Shown here piece by piece: positions 8,835 to 18,917 of a DNA stretch of 64,000 nucleotides; positions within the stretch are counted from its first letter, which is position 1, and each line of letters opens with the position of its first letter. The translations under genes were made by a program, and so were the position numbers. This DNA is from Paraglaciecola hydrolytica (GTDB taxonomy: Bacteria > Pseudomonadota > Gammaproteobacteria > Enterobacterales > Alteromonadaceae): the NCBI RefSeq assembly GCF_001565895.1, contig NZ_LSNE01000003.1, positions 1,036,380 through 1,100,379 on the forward strand. The letters run 5' to 3'. A model generated the notes under the pieces. That model saw nothing but the letters and a program-made list of their open reading frames with translations. It was not told the origin of the DNA and made no database searches.

Positions 8835-11249
8835 ATGCAAGGACTAGCGCGTTTTATCACCGCAAATAACAAGTGGATAATTGGTTTTTTTATCGTCATT
8901 ACCCTTGTACTAGCTTGGTTTGTGCAAAACTTTAGGATCGATGCTTCAGCCGAAACGTTGTTAGTTAAAAACAACAAGCTTTATATTGAATCACAAGTGA
9001 TTAATCAGCGATTTTCGCCCCAAGAATTTGTTTTAGTCGCTTACCAACCTAAACAGGCGGAGCTATTTTCTGACGATACTTTTGCGGTTTTGGGCGAGTT
9101 AAGTCTTAAATTTGCACAGCTCGACAGAGTAGAAGCCCTTACTAGCATATTGAATGTGCCCTTACTGTCTAAGGCTGGGTCTTTAGATAGTGAGCTAAAT
9201 CCTGATGATTGGACTTGGGAAAAACAAGCTTATGCACCCCAAGAAATGCGGCAGATATTTGTCAAACATCCTCTTTATACCGACTTGTTAGTTAACGAAA
9301 AGATGGATGCGACGGCTATTCAAATCGTATTTAAGTCCGATGAAGAGCTGACAAAAATTACCGACCAAATAACCGAGCTACAACAAAAAGTACTGAGCGA
9401 TACATTTACTGACGAGGATCAACTTAAGGTCGATGAACTGCGCGAGCAGGCGGACCCTTTAGAGCAAAAACTAGCTAAACAACGTCAACAAGAAATCGAA
9501 CAAATCTATCAAATTATCGAACCCTACCAAACTAACGCCAATATCTATTTAGGTGGCGCCCATGTTTTGGGTTTTCAGCTAATTGATATTATTCAGAATG
9601 ACTTAGTGTTGTTTGGCAGCGCTATAGCTGGGGCAATTTGTGTTTTGTTATTGGTGATATTTCGTCAATTTCGTTGGGTTTTGGTGCCAATTATTTGCTG
9701 CGCGGTCAGTGTGGTTTGGACCATAGGTTTATTTGGTTTATTGGATTTACGTACCACGGTTATTTCGTCGAATTTTGTGGCTTTACAACTAATCCTGACA
9801 CTCGCCATCGTCATCCATTTATTAGTGGAATACGGCCAGATTGCTCAAGACAATCCGCAGGATAGCCAAGTCGATTTGGTACAAAAGACGTTTTTACACA
9901 AACTCAGTCCGTGTTTTTATGCCGGTATCACGACTTGTGTGGGTTTTGGCTCTTTGTTGTTTAGTGGCATTCAGCCAGTAGTGTCTTTTGGCTGGATGAT
10001 GATGGTGGCCATGGTCATATCTATTCTGGTCAGCTTGATTTTGTTTCCGGCCATTGTGTGTTTGTTCAAACGCAAAGATAAAAAACAGGGGCATAAGTTA
10101 TCCAATAAACTTATCGCGCTGTTACAAAATCTCAGTCTAAAACGCAGCTCGTGGATTTTTGCGGCCAGTGGCGTAGTACTGGTACTGAGTATTGTGGGTT
10201 TACTTAAGCTCAACGTTGAAAACAGCTTTATTAATTATTTTGCTTCCGATACTCGGGTATTTAAAGAATTATCCTTTATTGATCAACAATTTGGTGGTTC
10301 GACCCAACTTGATGTCATCTATGATATTCCTCAGCAACAGCATGATAAAGACTTAGTGTTGACGGCAGAAAGTATTCAGTCATTACAAAAAGTACAGTTT
10401 GTGATGCGCCAATTTGAGGCCATGGGCAACGTGACTTCTATCGTGAATTTTACTGAGCTTGCCAAGATCATCAATGACGGCAAACCGTTGACCGAATATG
10501 AATTAACCGTGATCTATCGCTTGATTGATAAGTCGCTGACTGAAAAGTTACTCGGTTCTTATTTTGCACCAGAGCACAATCAGTTGCGCATCAGTAGCCG
10601 CATTAAAGATACTACCGAGGGTTTGAATCGCGCCGAGTTTATGCAGACTCTAAAAAGTGATATTGAAGGAGTGTCGGTGGTGGCCAACTCCTTTACCCTG
10701 GGTAATTTGTTTGTACTTTATCAAGACATATTGCAACGATTATTTAGCTCACAAATTTTAACTATGGGCATAGTCTATGTGGCTTTATTTGTGGTGTTAC
10801 TGGGCATTTTCCGTTCGTTTAAAATTGCCGCCATTGCCATTGTGCCAAATATTATTTCGACTCTTGTGGTCTTAGGTACTATGGGCTGGTTTAACATTCC
10901 GCTGGATTTGATGACGATTACTATCGCTGCGATTGCTATGGGCATCGCGGTGGATGATACCATTCATTTTGTGCATCGTTTTACCGAAGAATCACAAACG
11001 CAATCGAGCATTGAAGCGGTTAAAGCTACGTATGGCAGCATAGGTTTTGCCCTGCTGTATACCTCGTTTATTATTACTTTGGGTTTCTCGTTGCTGAGTT
11101 TTTCAGACTTTGTACCCAGTGTGATGTTTGGTTTGTTGACCGGTTTAGCCATGTTAGTGGCACTGCTGACGGATTTAACTTTACTACCCGCCATGCTGGC
11201 GCGGTTTTGTAAGTCTAAGGCAGATAAAACTGAAGTGGCTGAGGCCTGA
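8835..11249 (+). CDS. RND superfamily (MMPL-type) transporter
   Basis: An 804-residue inner-membrane protein with the duplicated RND plan: one N-terminal helix (WIIGFFIVITLVLAW), a large periplasmic loop, five helices, then a second helix-loop-five-helix repeat. The second half carries the family motif GIAVDDTIHFVHRF. A charged, coiled-coil-like stretch (about 180-220) lies in the first loop. It belongs with the MMPL/HpnN-like lipid-linked RND proteins rather than tripartite drug pumps, since no membrane-fusion or TolC-like gene is adjacent. Coupling to the MlaA gene suggests a role in envelope lipid movement. The substrate is not known. Confidence 0.86.
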   Translation: MQGLARFITANNKWIIGFFIVITLVLAWFVQNFRIDASAETLLVKNNKLYIESQVINQRFSPQEFVLVAYQPKQAELFSDDTFAVLGELSLKFAQLDRVEALTSILNVPLLSKAGSLDSELNPDDWTWEKQAYAPQEMRQIFVKHPLYTDLLVNEKMDATAIQIVFKSDEELTKITDQITELQQKVLSDTFTDEDQLKVDELREQADPLEQKLAKQRQQEIEQIYQIIEPYQTNANIYLGGAHVLGFQLIDIIQNDLVLFGSAIAGAICVLLLVIFRQFRWVLVPIICCAVSVVWTIGLFGLLDLRTTVISSNFVALQLILTLAIVIHLLVEYGQIAQDNPQDSQVDLVQKTFLHKLSPCFYAGITTCVGFGSLLFSGIQPVVSFGWMMMVAMVISILVSLILFPAIVCLFKRKDKKQGHKLSNKLIALLQNLSLKRSSWIFAASGVVLVLSIVGLLKLNVENSFINYFASDTRVFKELSFIDQQFGGSTQLDVIYDIPQQQHDKDLVLTAESIQSLQKVQFVMRQFEAMGNVTSIVNFTELAKIINDGKPLTEYELTVIYRLIDKSLTEKLLGSYFAPEHNQLRISSRIKDTTEGLNRAEFMQTLKSDIEGVSVVANSFTLGNLFVLYQDILQRLFSSQILTMGIVYVALFVVLLGIFRSFKIAAIAIVPNIISTLVVLGTMGWFNIPLDLMTITIAAIAMGIAVDDTIHFVHRFTEESQTQSSIEAVKATYGSIGFALLYTSFIITLGFSLLSFSDFVPSVMFGLLTGLAMLVALLTDLTLLPAMLARFCKSKADKTEVAEA

Positions 11250-11250
11250 G

Positions 11251-12402
11251 CTAGGCATCCCTTGGCAGGCCTTTTTCGACACTACGGATCAAACGTTCGG
11301 TTAAACGCTGTTGAGGCTCGGGCGCTTTAATGGCTAGTGCTTTGATCGCTTGTTGTTCAAGCGCCCAATCAATATGTTCTTTTACTAAGTCGCTGGCCTG
11401 AGCTTTGGCTTTTATTAAAACATCAACTATCTCTGATGAATAAGGTGCATTACCTAAACCTACAGCTAGATTACGCTGCCAACGTTCGTAACCTATTCGA
11501 CGAATAGCCGAACCTTCGGTAAGTTTCAAAAATGTTTGTTCGTCCCAGTTAAATAAGTCGACTAATTCTTTGGCTAATAAGTCTTTACGTGGCTGAAAAT
11601 CGGCTTCGGCGGTGATGCTGGCATAACGATTCCAAGGGCAAATTAGCTGGCAATCATCACAACCATAAATACGATTGCCTATGAGTGTTCTAAATTCTGT
11701 GGGGATCGCGCCTTTTTGTTCAATGGTTAAATAGGATATGCAACGCCGAGCATCCACCACATAGGGTTCGACTATGGCTTGGGTGGGGCAGATGGTTATG
11801 CATGCTGTGCAGCTACCACAGTGTTCTGTGGCGGGAGCATCAACGGGTAAGGGCAAATCAATTAATAACTCGCCTAAAAAAAACCACGAACCGGCTTTTT
11901 TGTTGAGAGTAAGTGAATGTTTTCCTGTCCAGCCAAGCCCCGCTTTTTCAGCTAGGGCATGTTCCAATACAGGGGCAGAATCAACAAAGGGGCGATAGTT
12001 AAGCTCGCCACATTCAGCTTTAATTTTTTCGCCTAGTTGTTTTAAGCGCGCGCGCATTAACTTGTGATAGTCACGGCCTAAAGCATAACGGCTGATATAA
12101 GCTTGATTTTTGTTTTTGAGGCTGCGGGCAAATTGCGCGTCGGGAGGCAGATAGTCCATACGCACACTGATGGCACGTAAGGTGCCGGGTTGCAATTCTG
12201 CTGGGCGCGCGCGTTTCATACCGTGTTCACTCATGTAGTGCATTTCACCGGCATAACCTTGATCTAGCCAGTTTTGTAACCTGCCTTCATGTTGACTCAG
12301 ATCAACATCGCAGATACCGACTTGCTGAAAGCCTAGTGTTTTGCCCCAAGCCTTGATATTTTCAGCTAATAAGACCAGTGCCTGAGTATCCAATTGTGTC
12401 AT
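11251..12402 (-). CDS. queG: epoxyqueuosine reductase QueG
   Basis: A 383-residue cobalamin-dependent iron-sulfur enzyme that performs the last step of queuosine synthesis, reducing epoxyqueuosine to queuosine in tRNA. Family motifs are clear: YRPFVDSAPVLEHALAEKAG with the catalytic Asp (D141), then WTGKHSL. Two 4Fe-4S clusters are served by C195, C198, C201, C205 and by C221, C248, C251, C255. Length fits (379 in E. coli). It is convergent with the RND gene, with one base between stops, and its 5' end overlaps the 5' end of divergent nnr. Confidence 0.95.
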   Translation of the reverse strand: MTQLDTQALVLLAENIKAWGKTLGFQQVGICDVDLSQHEGRLQNWLDQGYAGEMHYMSEHGMKRARPAELQPGTLRAISVRMDYLPPDAQFARSLKNKNQAYISRYALGRDYHKLMRARLKQLGEKIKAECGELNYRPFVDSAPVLEHALAEKAGLGWTGKHSLTLNKKAGSWFFLGELLIDLPLPVDAPATEHCGSCTACITICPTQAIVEPYVVDARRCISYLTIEQKGAIPTEFRTLIGNRIYGCDDCQLICPWNRYASITAEADFQPRKDLLAKELVDLFNWDEQTFLKLTEGSAIRRIGYERWQRNLAVGLGNAPYSSEIVDVLIKAKAQASDLVKEHIDWALEQQAIKALAIKAPEPQQRLTERLIRSVEKGLPRDA

Positions 12403-13940
12403 TACCTATAAGACTAAATTCAAAAACGCCGCCAAGTTTAGCATATAAATTGCATAACGCAGCCCAGGTTAGAGAGCATGAAGCTGCGGCTGCTCAGGCA
12501 CAAAACGCTAGCTTATTTGATTTGATGCAACGTGCTGGAGCCGGTGCCTTTAAGCACTTGTTAGAGCGTTATCCCTTAGCAACTAAGCTCATTGTTCTGG
12601 TCGGCTGGGGCAATAATGCGGGCGACGGTTATATCTTGGCAAACTTAGCCCACCAACATGGTTTGTGTGTTGAACTCGCCTGTGCCGACCCTGCACGAAT
12701 ATTGACAGGTGATGCTTTATTGGCTCAGCAACTGTGTTTGCAAGCTGGGCTTCAGCTTGTCAGTTGGCAGCAAGTTGATTGTAGTAAGGCAGATGTATTG
12801 GTGGATGCTTTGCTGGGCACGGGACTAAGGGGCGAGATACGTCCTTTAATGCAGAATATTATCGAACACCTCAACCAAGTTACTGTGCCCATATTGAGTC
12901 TCGATTTACCTTCGGGCTTAGATGCTGACACTGGCTCACCCATGCCTGTGGCAGTAAAAGCCGCTAGTACCGTGAGTTTTGTGGCACTCAAACCGGGTTT
13001 AGTCACTGGCATAGCTAAAACCTATTGTGGTGAGCTAGTGCTGGATGAGTTGGGTATTAGCCACGCTTTTAGCCAGTTAGCCACAAGCTCGGCTGAACTG
13101 GTGTCGTGGGCAAGTTTAGCGCCGCTGTCTGTGCGAGATAAGCATGCCAACAAAGGACATTTTGGCCGCTTGTTATGTATAGGTGGCAACCGTGGCATGG
13201 GCGGTGCAATTCGATTAAGTGCCGAAGCGGCTTTGCGCTCAGGTGTGGGTTTAGTCAAAGTATTTTGTCATGAACAAAGCCAGTGGCAAGTCAGTACTGG
13301 GCGACCCGAAATCATGCTCAATATTGATAGTGGTACTGCCGCCTTAAAGGCTGCATTAGACTGGTGTACTTGCATTGTGCTGGGGCCAGGTTTGGGTACA
13401 GACAGCTGGGCGCAAAGTCAGTTTGAGCAGGTACTCTGTTATGTGCAACTAAGTCAAAAACCACTGCTTATTGATGCGGATGGTTTGAATTTGTTAGCGC
13501 TGAAAAAAGCGCAGTCTACTCACTTGAGTTTACCAATGTGTATTGTGACTCCCCATCCTGGTGAGGCTGCTCGATTACTTGATACAAGGGTCAAAGATAT
13601 TGAACAAAATCGTTATCGAGCCTGCCAGGATATCGCACAACAATATGGTGTGGTCGTGGTATTAAAAGGCGCAGGCACTGTGATTGGTAGTTCACAAACC
13701 AATGAAGTGCAGGTTTGTGCCGATGGTAATCCCGGTATGGCAACCGCAGGCATGGGTGATGTATTAAGCGGGGTCATTGCCGCTATGATTGCACAGGGTT
13801 TAGTTGCACAGTTAGCTGCCACTTATGGTGTGTGTCTACACGCAGCCGCGGGTGATAGGGTTGCCAGTATCTATGGGCAGCGTGGTATGATAGCCGGCGA
13901 TTTGTTTGAGCCCCTACGGACACTGTTAAATTACCAATGA
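12378..13940 (+). CDS. nnr: bifunctional NAD(P)H-hydrate epimerase / ADP-dependent dehydratase
   Basis: A 520-residue repair enzyme for hydrated NAD(P)H (E. coli YjeF). The N-terminal epimerase half carries GNNAGDGY (78-85). The C-terminal kinase-like dehydratase half has KGHFGRLL, GPGLGTD, IVTPHPGEAARL and the ATP/ADP site GMGDVLSG (catalytic Asp D461). No ATG is available before residue 50. GTG 12378 and GTG 12396 are both possible starts and give 520 or 514 residues, close to E. coli's 515. Both overlap the start of divergent queG. The stop overlaps the tsaE start by ATGA. Confidence 0.94.
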   Translation: MPEYPIVSLPIRLNSKTPPSLAYKLHNAAQVREHEAAAAQAQNASLFDLMQRAGAGAFKHLLERYPLATKLIVLVGWGNNAGDGYILANLAHQHGLCVELACADPARILTGDALLAQQLCLQAGLQLVSWQQVDCSKADVLVDALLGTGLRGEIRPLMQNIIEHLNQVTVPILSLDLPSGLDADTGSPMPVAVKAASTVSFVALKPGLVTGIAKTYCGELVLDELGISHAFSQLATSSAELVSWASLAPLSVRDKHANKGHFGRLLCIGGNRGMGGAIRLSAEAALRSGVGLVKVFCHEQSQWQVSTGRPEIMLNIDSGTAALKAALDWCTCIVLGPGLGTDSWAQSQFEQVLCYVQLSQKPLLIDADGLNLLALKKAQSTHLSLPMCIVTPHPGEAARLLDTRVKDIEQNRYRACQDIAQQYGVVVVLKGAGTVIGSSQTNEVQVCADGNPGMATAGMGDVLSGVIAAMIAQGLVAQLAATYGVCLHAAAGDRVASIYGQRGMIAGDLFEPLRTLLNYQ

Positions 13941-14419
13941 CAACCTTAAAACCTAACTTGTTATCTCAACGTGATTTTGATTTGCCTGACGAAGAATCCA
14001 TGGTGCAACTGGCTGGACGCTTGGCTTCAGTCTGCCAACACTCTTGTGTAATCTATTTACAAGGTGACTTAGGTGCGGGTAAAACCACTTTTAGCCGTGG
14101 TTTTATTAAGGGTATGGGCCACAAGGGCAAAGTTAAAAGTCCCACTTATACCTTGGTCGAACCATACGAAATTGGACCTTGGCGAATTTTTCATTTTGAC
14201 TTATATCGCTTGGCAGATGCGGAAGAACTCGAATTTATGGGGATCAGAGATTATTTTGAAGAAGACTGTATTTGCCTTATCGAATGGCCAGATAAAGGGC
14301 ACGGGCTCTTGGCAGCAGCGGATTTAACCATTAGTATTGACTACACACCACTGGGAAGACGTTTGTCGATGTTAGCATTGTCCGCACGAGGACAATCATT
14401 GCTCGAGGTCTTGACCTAA
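13937..14419 (+). CDS. tsaE: tRNA threonylcarbamoyladenosine synthesis ATPase TsaE
   Basis: A 160-residue P-loop ATPase that works with TsaB and TsaD to form t6A37 in ANN-decoding tRNAs. The Walker A is GDLGAGKTT (43-51), followed by the family motifs SPTYTLVEPYE and HFDLYRL, and LIEWPDKG. Length fits (153 in E. coli). It overlaps nnr by four bases (ATGA), so translation is coupled. amiB starts 36 bases downstream. Confidence 0.95.
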   Translation: MTTLKPNLLSQRDFDLPDEESMVQLAGRLASVCQHSCVIYLQGDLGAGKTTFSRGFIKGMGHKGKVKSPTYTLVEPYEIGPWRIFHFDLYRLADAEELEFMGIRDYFEEDCICLIEWPDKGHGLLAAADLTISIDYTPLGRRLSMLALSARGQSLLEVLT

Positions 14420-14455
14420 GATTTTGGTAACTGAGTCAGCAATAAGAAAAATAAT

Positions 14456-15802
14456 ATGCAAAGCCATCGATTTTTAGCAAAATTAGTGCAGCGAGTTACA
14501 GCTTTAGTGTTGCTTGCCAGCCTGTTGTTGAGCGCCGGTTTGCACGCGCAAAATAACATTGATGGATTACGTATTTGGCCCTCCCCCGCCAATACTCGTT
14601 TGGTCTTTGATTTAGCCCAAGCGCCAGATTTTAGTTATTTCACCCTGAGTAATCCTGAACGTCTGGTCATCGACATTGCCAATACCAATGATAACTTTAA
14701 CTTTTCTCAGGTGGAAAATCAGAGTTCTCTGGTAAAAAAAATCCGTTACAGCACGGCCAAAGATAAAAAGTCCATACGAGTTGTTATCGAATTGCCTAAA
14801 AAGCTCGAACTAACGGTGTTTTCGCTGCCCCCGACTACTCCTTACAACGATCGTTTAGTCATTGATCTAACCGATGATAAACCTCAACCTTCTATTATAC
14901 TCGATGCAAAAACAGCCAGTTCTGAGCGTGATATTATTGTGGTGATTGATGCTGGGCACGGTGGTGAAGATCCTGGCTCGGTGGGCAGTGCTGGCAGTTA
15001 TGAAAAACACGTTACCCTGAGTATTGCAAAACATCTGGAAGATCTGATCAAACGTGAGGTGGGTATTCAAGCGGTAATGACCCGTACCGGTGATTATTAT
15101 ATTTCACCGAATAAACGCCCGGAAATTGCCCGTAAACATAAAGCTGATTTGCTGGTATCAATTCATGCAGATGCTTTTGTCACTCCGCAACCCAGTGGTG
15201 CATCAGTGTGGGTATTATCCATGAGTCGAGCCAACTCTGAACTAGGTCGTTGGATGGAAAACACCGAAAAACATTCTGAGTTACTCGGTGGTGCAGCTGA
15301 GATCATTCAAGATACCGCCAGCGAATTGTATTTAACTCAGGCCTTGCTGGATATGTCGATGGATCACTCCTTAACGACTAGTTATGACCTTAGTCGCGAT
15401 GTTATCACGCAATTACGCGCTGTTACCAAGATGCATAAAACAGCGCCGCAGGCAGCGAGTTTGGCGGTATTAACCTCGCCGGATATAGCTTCTATTTTGG
15501 TTGAAACGGGTTTTATTTCTAATCCGGGTGAAGAAAAAAATCTAAATAATCAAGTTCATCGCCAACGTTTAGCCCAATCAATTTTTGATGGTTTGAAAAA
15601 ATACTTTAAACGTTTACCCCCTGATGGCTCCTTGTGGGCGAGACTTAAAAAAGAACATCGCACTCATCAGGTACGCAGTGGGGAGTCTCTGTCTTTATTA
15701 GCCCAACGTTATAATGTGGATGTGGGTCAGTTGAAAAAGGCCAATAATATGAATACCGATGTGGTGCGTATTGGCCAGATACTAACCATTCCGCAAACCT
15801 AG
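14456..15802 (+). CDS. amiB: N-acetylmuramoyl-L-alanine amidase AmiB with LysM domain
   Basis: A 448-residue periplasmic zinc amidase that splits septal peptidoglycan during daughter-cell separation. Order of parts: signal peptide to about residue 31, AMIN domain (about 35-140), Amidase_3 domain starting at IVVIDAGHGGEDPG (H168, with a further His in SIHADAF and the catalytic Glu region ETGFISN), and one C-terminal LysM (404-448) for glycan binding. The family needs an activator such as EnvC or NlpD, not present here. It sits between tsaE and mutL in the conserved block. Confidence 0.95.
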   Translation: MQSHRFLAKLVQRVTALVLLASLLLSAGLHAQNNIDGLRIWPSPANTRLVFDLAQAPDFSYFTLSNPERLVIDIANTNDNFNFSQVENQSSLVKKIRYSTAKDKKSIRVVIELPKKLELTVFSLPPTTPYNDRLVIDLTDDKPQPSIILDAKTASSERDIIVVIDAGHGGEDPGSVGSAGSYEKHVTLSIAKHLEDLIKREVGIQAVMTRTGDYYISPNKRPEIARKHKADLLVSIHADAFVTPQPSGASVWVLSMSRANSELGRWMENTEKHSELLGGAAEIIQDTASELYLTQALLDMSMDHSLTTSYDLSRDVITQLRAVTKMHKTAPQAASLAVLTSPDIASILVETGFISNPGEEKNLNNQVHRQRLAQSIFDGLKKYFKRLPPDGSLWARLKKEHRTHQVRSGESLSLLAQRYNVDVGQLKKANNMNTDVVRIGQILTIPQT

Positions 15803-15845
15803 TTTTTGCTAGCTTTTCGCCCTATTTAAACCAACAGGTTGTGCT

Positions 15846-17642
15846 GTGCCGATACAAATTTTACCTGCCATTTTAGCCAACCAGATTGCCGCCGGTGAGG
15901 TAGTTGAACGCCCCGCATCGGTAGTTAAAGAGCTAGTTGAAAATAGTCTGGATTCAGGCGCCAGCCTTATTGAAATAGAAATCGAAAAAGGCGGCCACAA
16001 ACAAATATTAGTGCGCGACAACGGCAACGGTATTCCACAGCAAGAATTAGCCTTGGCGTTAAGTCGCCATGCTACCAGTAAAATCAGTAGCTTAGATGAT
16101 CTTGAACATATAGTGAGTTTAGGATTTAGAGGAGAAGCACTCGCCAGTATCAGCTCGGTTTCACGTTTGAGTTTAAGTTCTAAACCGGCTGAACAAAATG
16201 AAGCTTGGCAAGCCCACAGTGAAGGGCGCGATATGCAAGTGCAGCTCACGCCGATTGCCCATCCTAAAGGCACCAGCGTTGATGTCACTGATTTGTTTTT
16301 TAATACCCCTGCACGGCGCAAATTTTTAAAGGCCGAAAAAACCGAATTTAGCCACATTGATGAAATTATTCGGCGGATTGCCTTAAGTCGTTTTGATGTG
16401 GCCTTTAGCTTAAAACATAACGGCAAGTTGTTGCGCAAATATCCTGCGGCTGACAACTCAGTATCCAAACACAAGCGCTTAATCAGTATTTGTGGCAAGG
16501 AGTTTGGTGAGCAGGCCATTGAGCTAAATAGCCAATATCAGGATTTTAGCTTGCAAGGCTGGTTAGCTCCGCCTAACACAGCAAAACCTCAGGTTGATTG
16601 CCAGTATTTTTATGTCAACGGTCGCATGATGCGTGACAAATTGCTCAATCATGCAGTACGTCAGGCCTTGGAGGGAGTGATTGCGCCAGAGCATCAGTTA
16701 GCTTATGTCTTGTATTTTAGTCTCGATACCGCTCAAGTAGATGTCAACGTACATCCCGCCAAACACGAAGTACGCTTTCATCAAAGTAGATTGGTGCACG
16801 ATTTTGTCTATCGGGCTTTAAGCGACGCCATCAATCAGTATTTTTCTGCCAGCCCGCAAGCTGGTAATGAATGTAATGAACTCGCTCCAGTTGAGCCAAA
16901 TCATAGTTATATTCAGCCGCTACGTCAGGCTCAGCCCAACGAAGTAAATGAGCGACATAGACAACATTCTGAATTTAAATCAGCACATGCAAGTGCTAGT
17001 CAAAGTGTCGCCGTCAACTATGCAGCACAACCAACTAGCAGACAGTCCCACCTTGGGAATTCTGCCCAAGCCGCCCAGCATTATCAGCAACTGATGAGCG
17101 CGCCAGAGCCTAATGGCACATTAGCAGGCTCGTGGCTAAAAATTGATGATAAACAATTATTGGTGAGTACCAAGGCGGTTTTTTATCTTGTGCCTATCAA
17201 AGCCTTACTTAAGGCTCAGCTACAACGTAACTACGCACATGCCATGCCGGTGAGTCAGCCTTTGTTGTTACCCATTTCTATTGAAGGTGATGTGTCCTTA
17301 CTAGCCCAAGCAAAAGCTTTGAGTGAGGTATTGTTGCAAAACAGTATCGACATCACTTGGCAACACAAGCGCATTATATTACGCAAAATTCCAGCGGGAA
17401 TGCGTCAATACAATTGGAGTGTGATCCTCGAAAAGGTTTTACAGACACCGGAACACTCGGCTCAAAGTGTTAAACAATATTTGTTAGATTGTCTGGCTGA
17501 GCAACAAAGTGAGTTAGCAGAGCCGCAAATTTCACTATTGTGGACGGATTTTTGCCAACCTGCGTTGCTATCATTAGATCAACAACTTGCCGCTATTGGT
17601 CGTAAAGTACCTTTGCAGGAGTGGATAGCAAAACATGACTGA
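15846..17642 (+). CDS. mutL: DNA mismatch repair protein MutL
   Basis: A 598-residue GHKL ATPase that links MutS mismatch recognition to MutH or UvrD. The four N-terminal motifs are visible: [36 protein letters not shown] and [17 protein letters not shown] variable Gln/Ser-rich linker (about 335-420) precedes the C-terminal dimer domain. No DQHAX2E endonuclease motif was seen, as in MutH-dependent MutL proteins. The start is GTG (reading MPIQILP). Its last 8 bases overlap miaA. Confidence 0.96.
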   Translation: MPIQILPAILANQIAAGEVVERPASVVKELVENSLDSGASLIEIEIEKGGHKQILVRDNGNGIPQQELALALSRHATSKISSLDDLEHIVSLGFRGEALASISSVSRLSLSSKPAEQNEAWQAHSEGRDMQVQLTPIAHPKGTSVDVTDLFFNTPARRKFLKAEKTEFSHIDEIIRRIALSRFDVAFSLKHNGKLLRKYPAADNSVSKHKRLISICGKEFGEQAIELNSQYQDFSLQGWLAPPNTAKPQVDCQYFYVNGRMMRDKLLNHAVRQALEGVIAPEHQLAYVLYFSLDTAQVDVNVHPAKHEVRFHQSRLVHDFVYRALSDAINQYFSASPQAGNECNELAPVEPNHSYIQPLRQAQPNEVNERHRQHSEFKSAHASASQSVAVNYAAQPTSRQSHLGNSAQAAQHYQQLMSAPEPNGTLAGSWLKIDDKQLLVSTKAVFYLVPIKALLKAQLQRNYAHAMPVSQPLLLPISIEGDVSLLAQAKALSEVLLQNSIDITWQHKRIILRKIPAGMRQYNWSVILEKVLQTPEHSAQSVKQYLLDCLAEQQSELAEPQISLLWTDFCQPALLSLDQQLAAIGRKVPLQEWIAKHD

Positions 17643-18579
17643 AAACGTATCCACTACACTACCGCCAGCGATATTTTTAATGGGGCCGACGGCCTCAGGT
17701 AAAACCGCCTTGGCTATTGAGTTATGTCAAAAACTACCTTGTGAGATCATCAGTGTGGATTCGGCGCTGATTTATCAGGGCATGGACATAGGTACTGCTA
17801 AACCCACAGCGGCAGAACTCGCCTTAGCCCCCCATCGACTCATAGACATACTCGATCCTGCGCAAAGTTACTCAGTGGCCGAATTTCGCCGTGATGCCTT
17901 GCGAGAGATGGCTGAAATAACGGCCAAGGGGAATATCCCGTTGTTGGTGGGAGGCACTATGCTGTATTTCAAAGCGCTAATTGATGGGTTATCCCCCTTG
18001 CCTGAATCTAATCCAGCAGTGCGCGCACGTATCGAGCAACAAGCACAGCAGTTAGGCTGGCAGCATATGCATGAGCAACTGGCGAAAATTGATCCACAAT
18101 CGGCATTGCGCATTCATCCAAATGATCCTCAGCGGCTATTACGCGCGCTAGAAGTATATGAATTAACTAATAATTCTATGACAACTTTGATGGCTACCAA
18201 GTCAGCACCTTTGCCTTATAACGTGAGTCAATTTTCTATCGCTCCGGCCGATAGAGCAGTATTGCACCAACGAATTGCCCAACGATTTCAACTGATGTTA
18301 GACGGTGGATTTGAAAAAGAAGTTGAAAAATTGCGCCAACGTATTGATTTACATCTAAATTTACCTTCAATACGCTGTGTGGGTTATAGGCAGATGTGGC
18401 AATATTTAGAAGGGGATTTTGCTTTTGATGAAATGCGCGAAAAAGGTGTCGCGGCTACTCGTCAGTTAGCCAAACGTCAGTTAACGTGGTTACGTAGTTG
18501 GGACAAGGTATTTAGTTTGGACACATTTGCAAAAGACAATTTGACTCAGGTGATTAAACTGAGCAAACTTCGCACTTAG
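17635..18579 (+). CDS. miaA: tRNA dimethylallyltransferase MiaA
   Basis: A 314-residue P-loop enzyme that transfers dimethylallyl to A37 of tRNAs reading UNN codons. GPTASGKT is at 17-24. It is followed by [28 protein letters not shown] and the tRNA-binding segment RCVGYRQMW. Length matches E. coli (316). The ATG lies inside the end of mutL (8-base overlap). The hfq gene follows after 77 bases that hold a likely separate promoter. Confidence 0.96.
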   Translation: MTENVSTTLPPAIFLMGPTASGKTALAIELCQKLPCEIISVDSALIYQGMDIGTAKPTAAELALAPHRLIDILDPAQSYSVAEFRRDALREMAEITAKGNIPLLVGGTMLYFKALIDGLSPLPESNPAVRARIEQQAQQLGWQHMHEQLAKIDPQSALRIHPNDPQRLLRALEVYELTNNSMTTLMATKSAPLPYNVSQFSIAPADRAVLHQRIAQRFQLMLDGGFEKEVEKLRQRIDLHLNLPSIRCVGYRQMWQYLEGDFAFDEMREKGVAATRQLAKRQLTWLRSWDKVFSLDTFAKDNLTQVIKLSKLRT

Positions 18580-18605
18580 CAGCGCTATACAGCTTTTTGA
18601 AAATC

Positions 18606-18640
18606 TGTATAATCCTGTTTAGGGTATTTTTTATAATAAA
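18606..18640 (+). promoter_or_regulatory. candidate hfq promoter region with two TATAAT boxes
   Basis: Two perfect TATAAT hexamers occur upstream of hfq, at 18608-18613 and 18632-18637. Neither has a good -35 box at 17 bases, so the first may act with a weak -35 inside the end of miaA. In E. coli hfq also has its own promoters besides readthrough from miaA. Confidence 0.4.
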
Positions 18641-18653
18641 AAGAAAAGGATAG

Positions 18654-18899
<246 letters not shown>

Positions 18900-18917
18900 T
18901 GGTGCTAGGAGAGTGGC

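Noticed and set aside
8765-8977. Minus-strand open frame across the mlaA / RND junction
   Set aside because: It is antisense to two well-supported genes and its translation shows no recognisable motif.
12752-13258. Minus-strand open frames opposite nnr
   Set aside because: They lie wholly inside a conserved gene with complete motifs and have Ser/Thr/Pro-rich compositions typical of antisense frames.
15809-16519. Long 236-codon minus-strand frame opposite mutL
   Set aside because: It covers the MutL ATPase core on the opposite strand. Its Ser/Leu-rich composition and lack of motifs mark it as a shadow.
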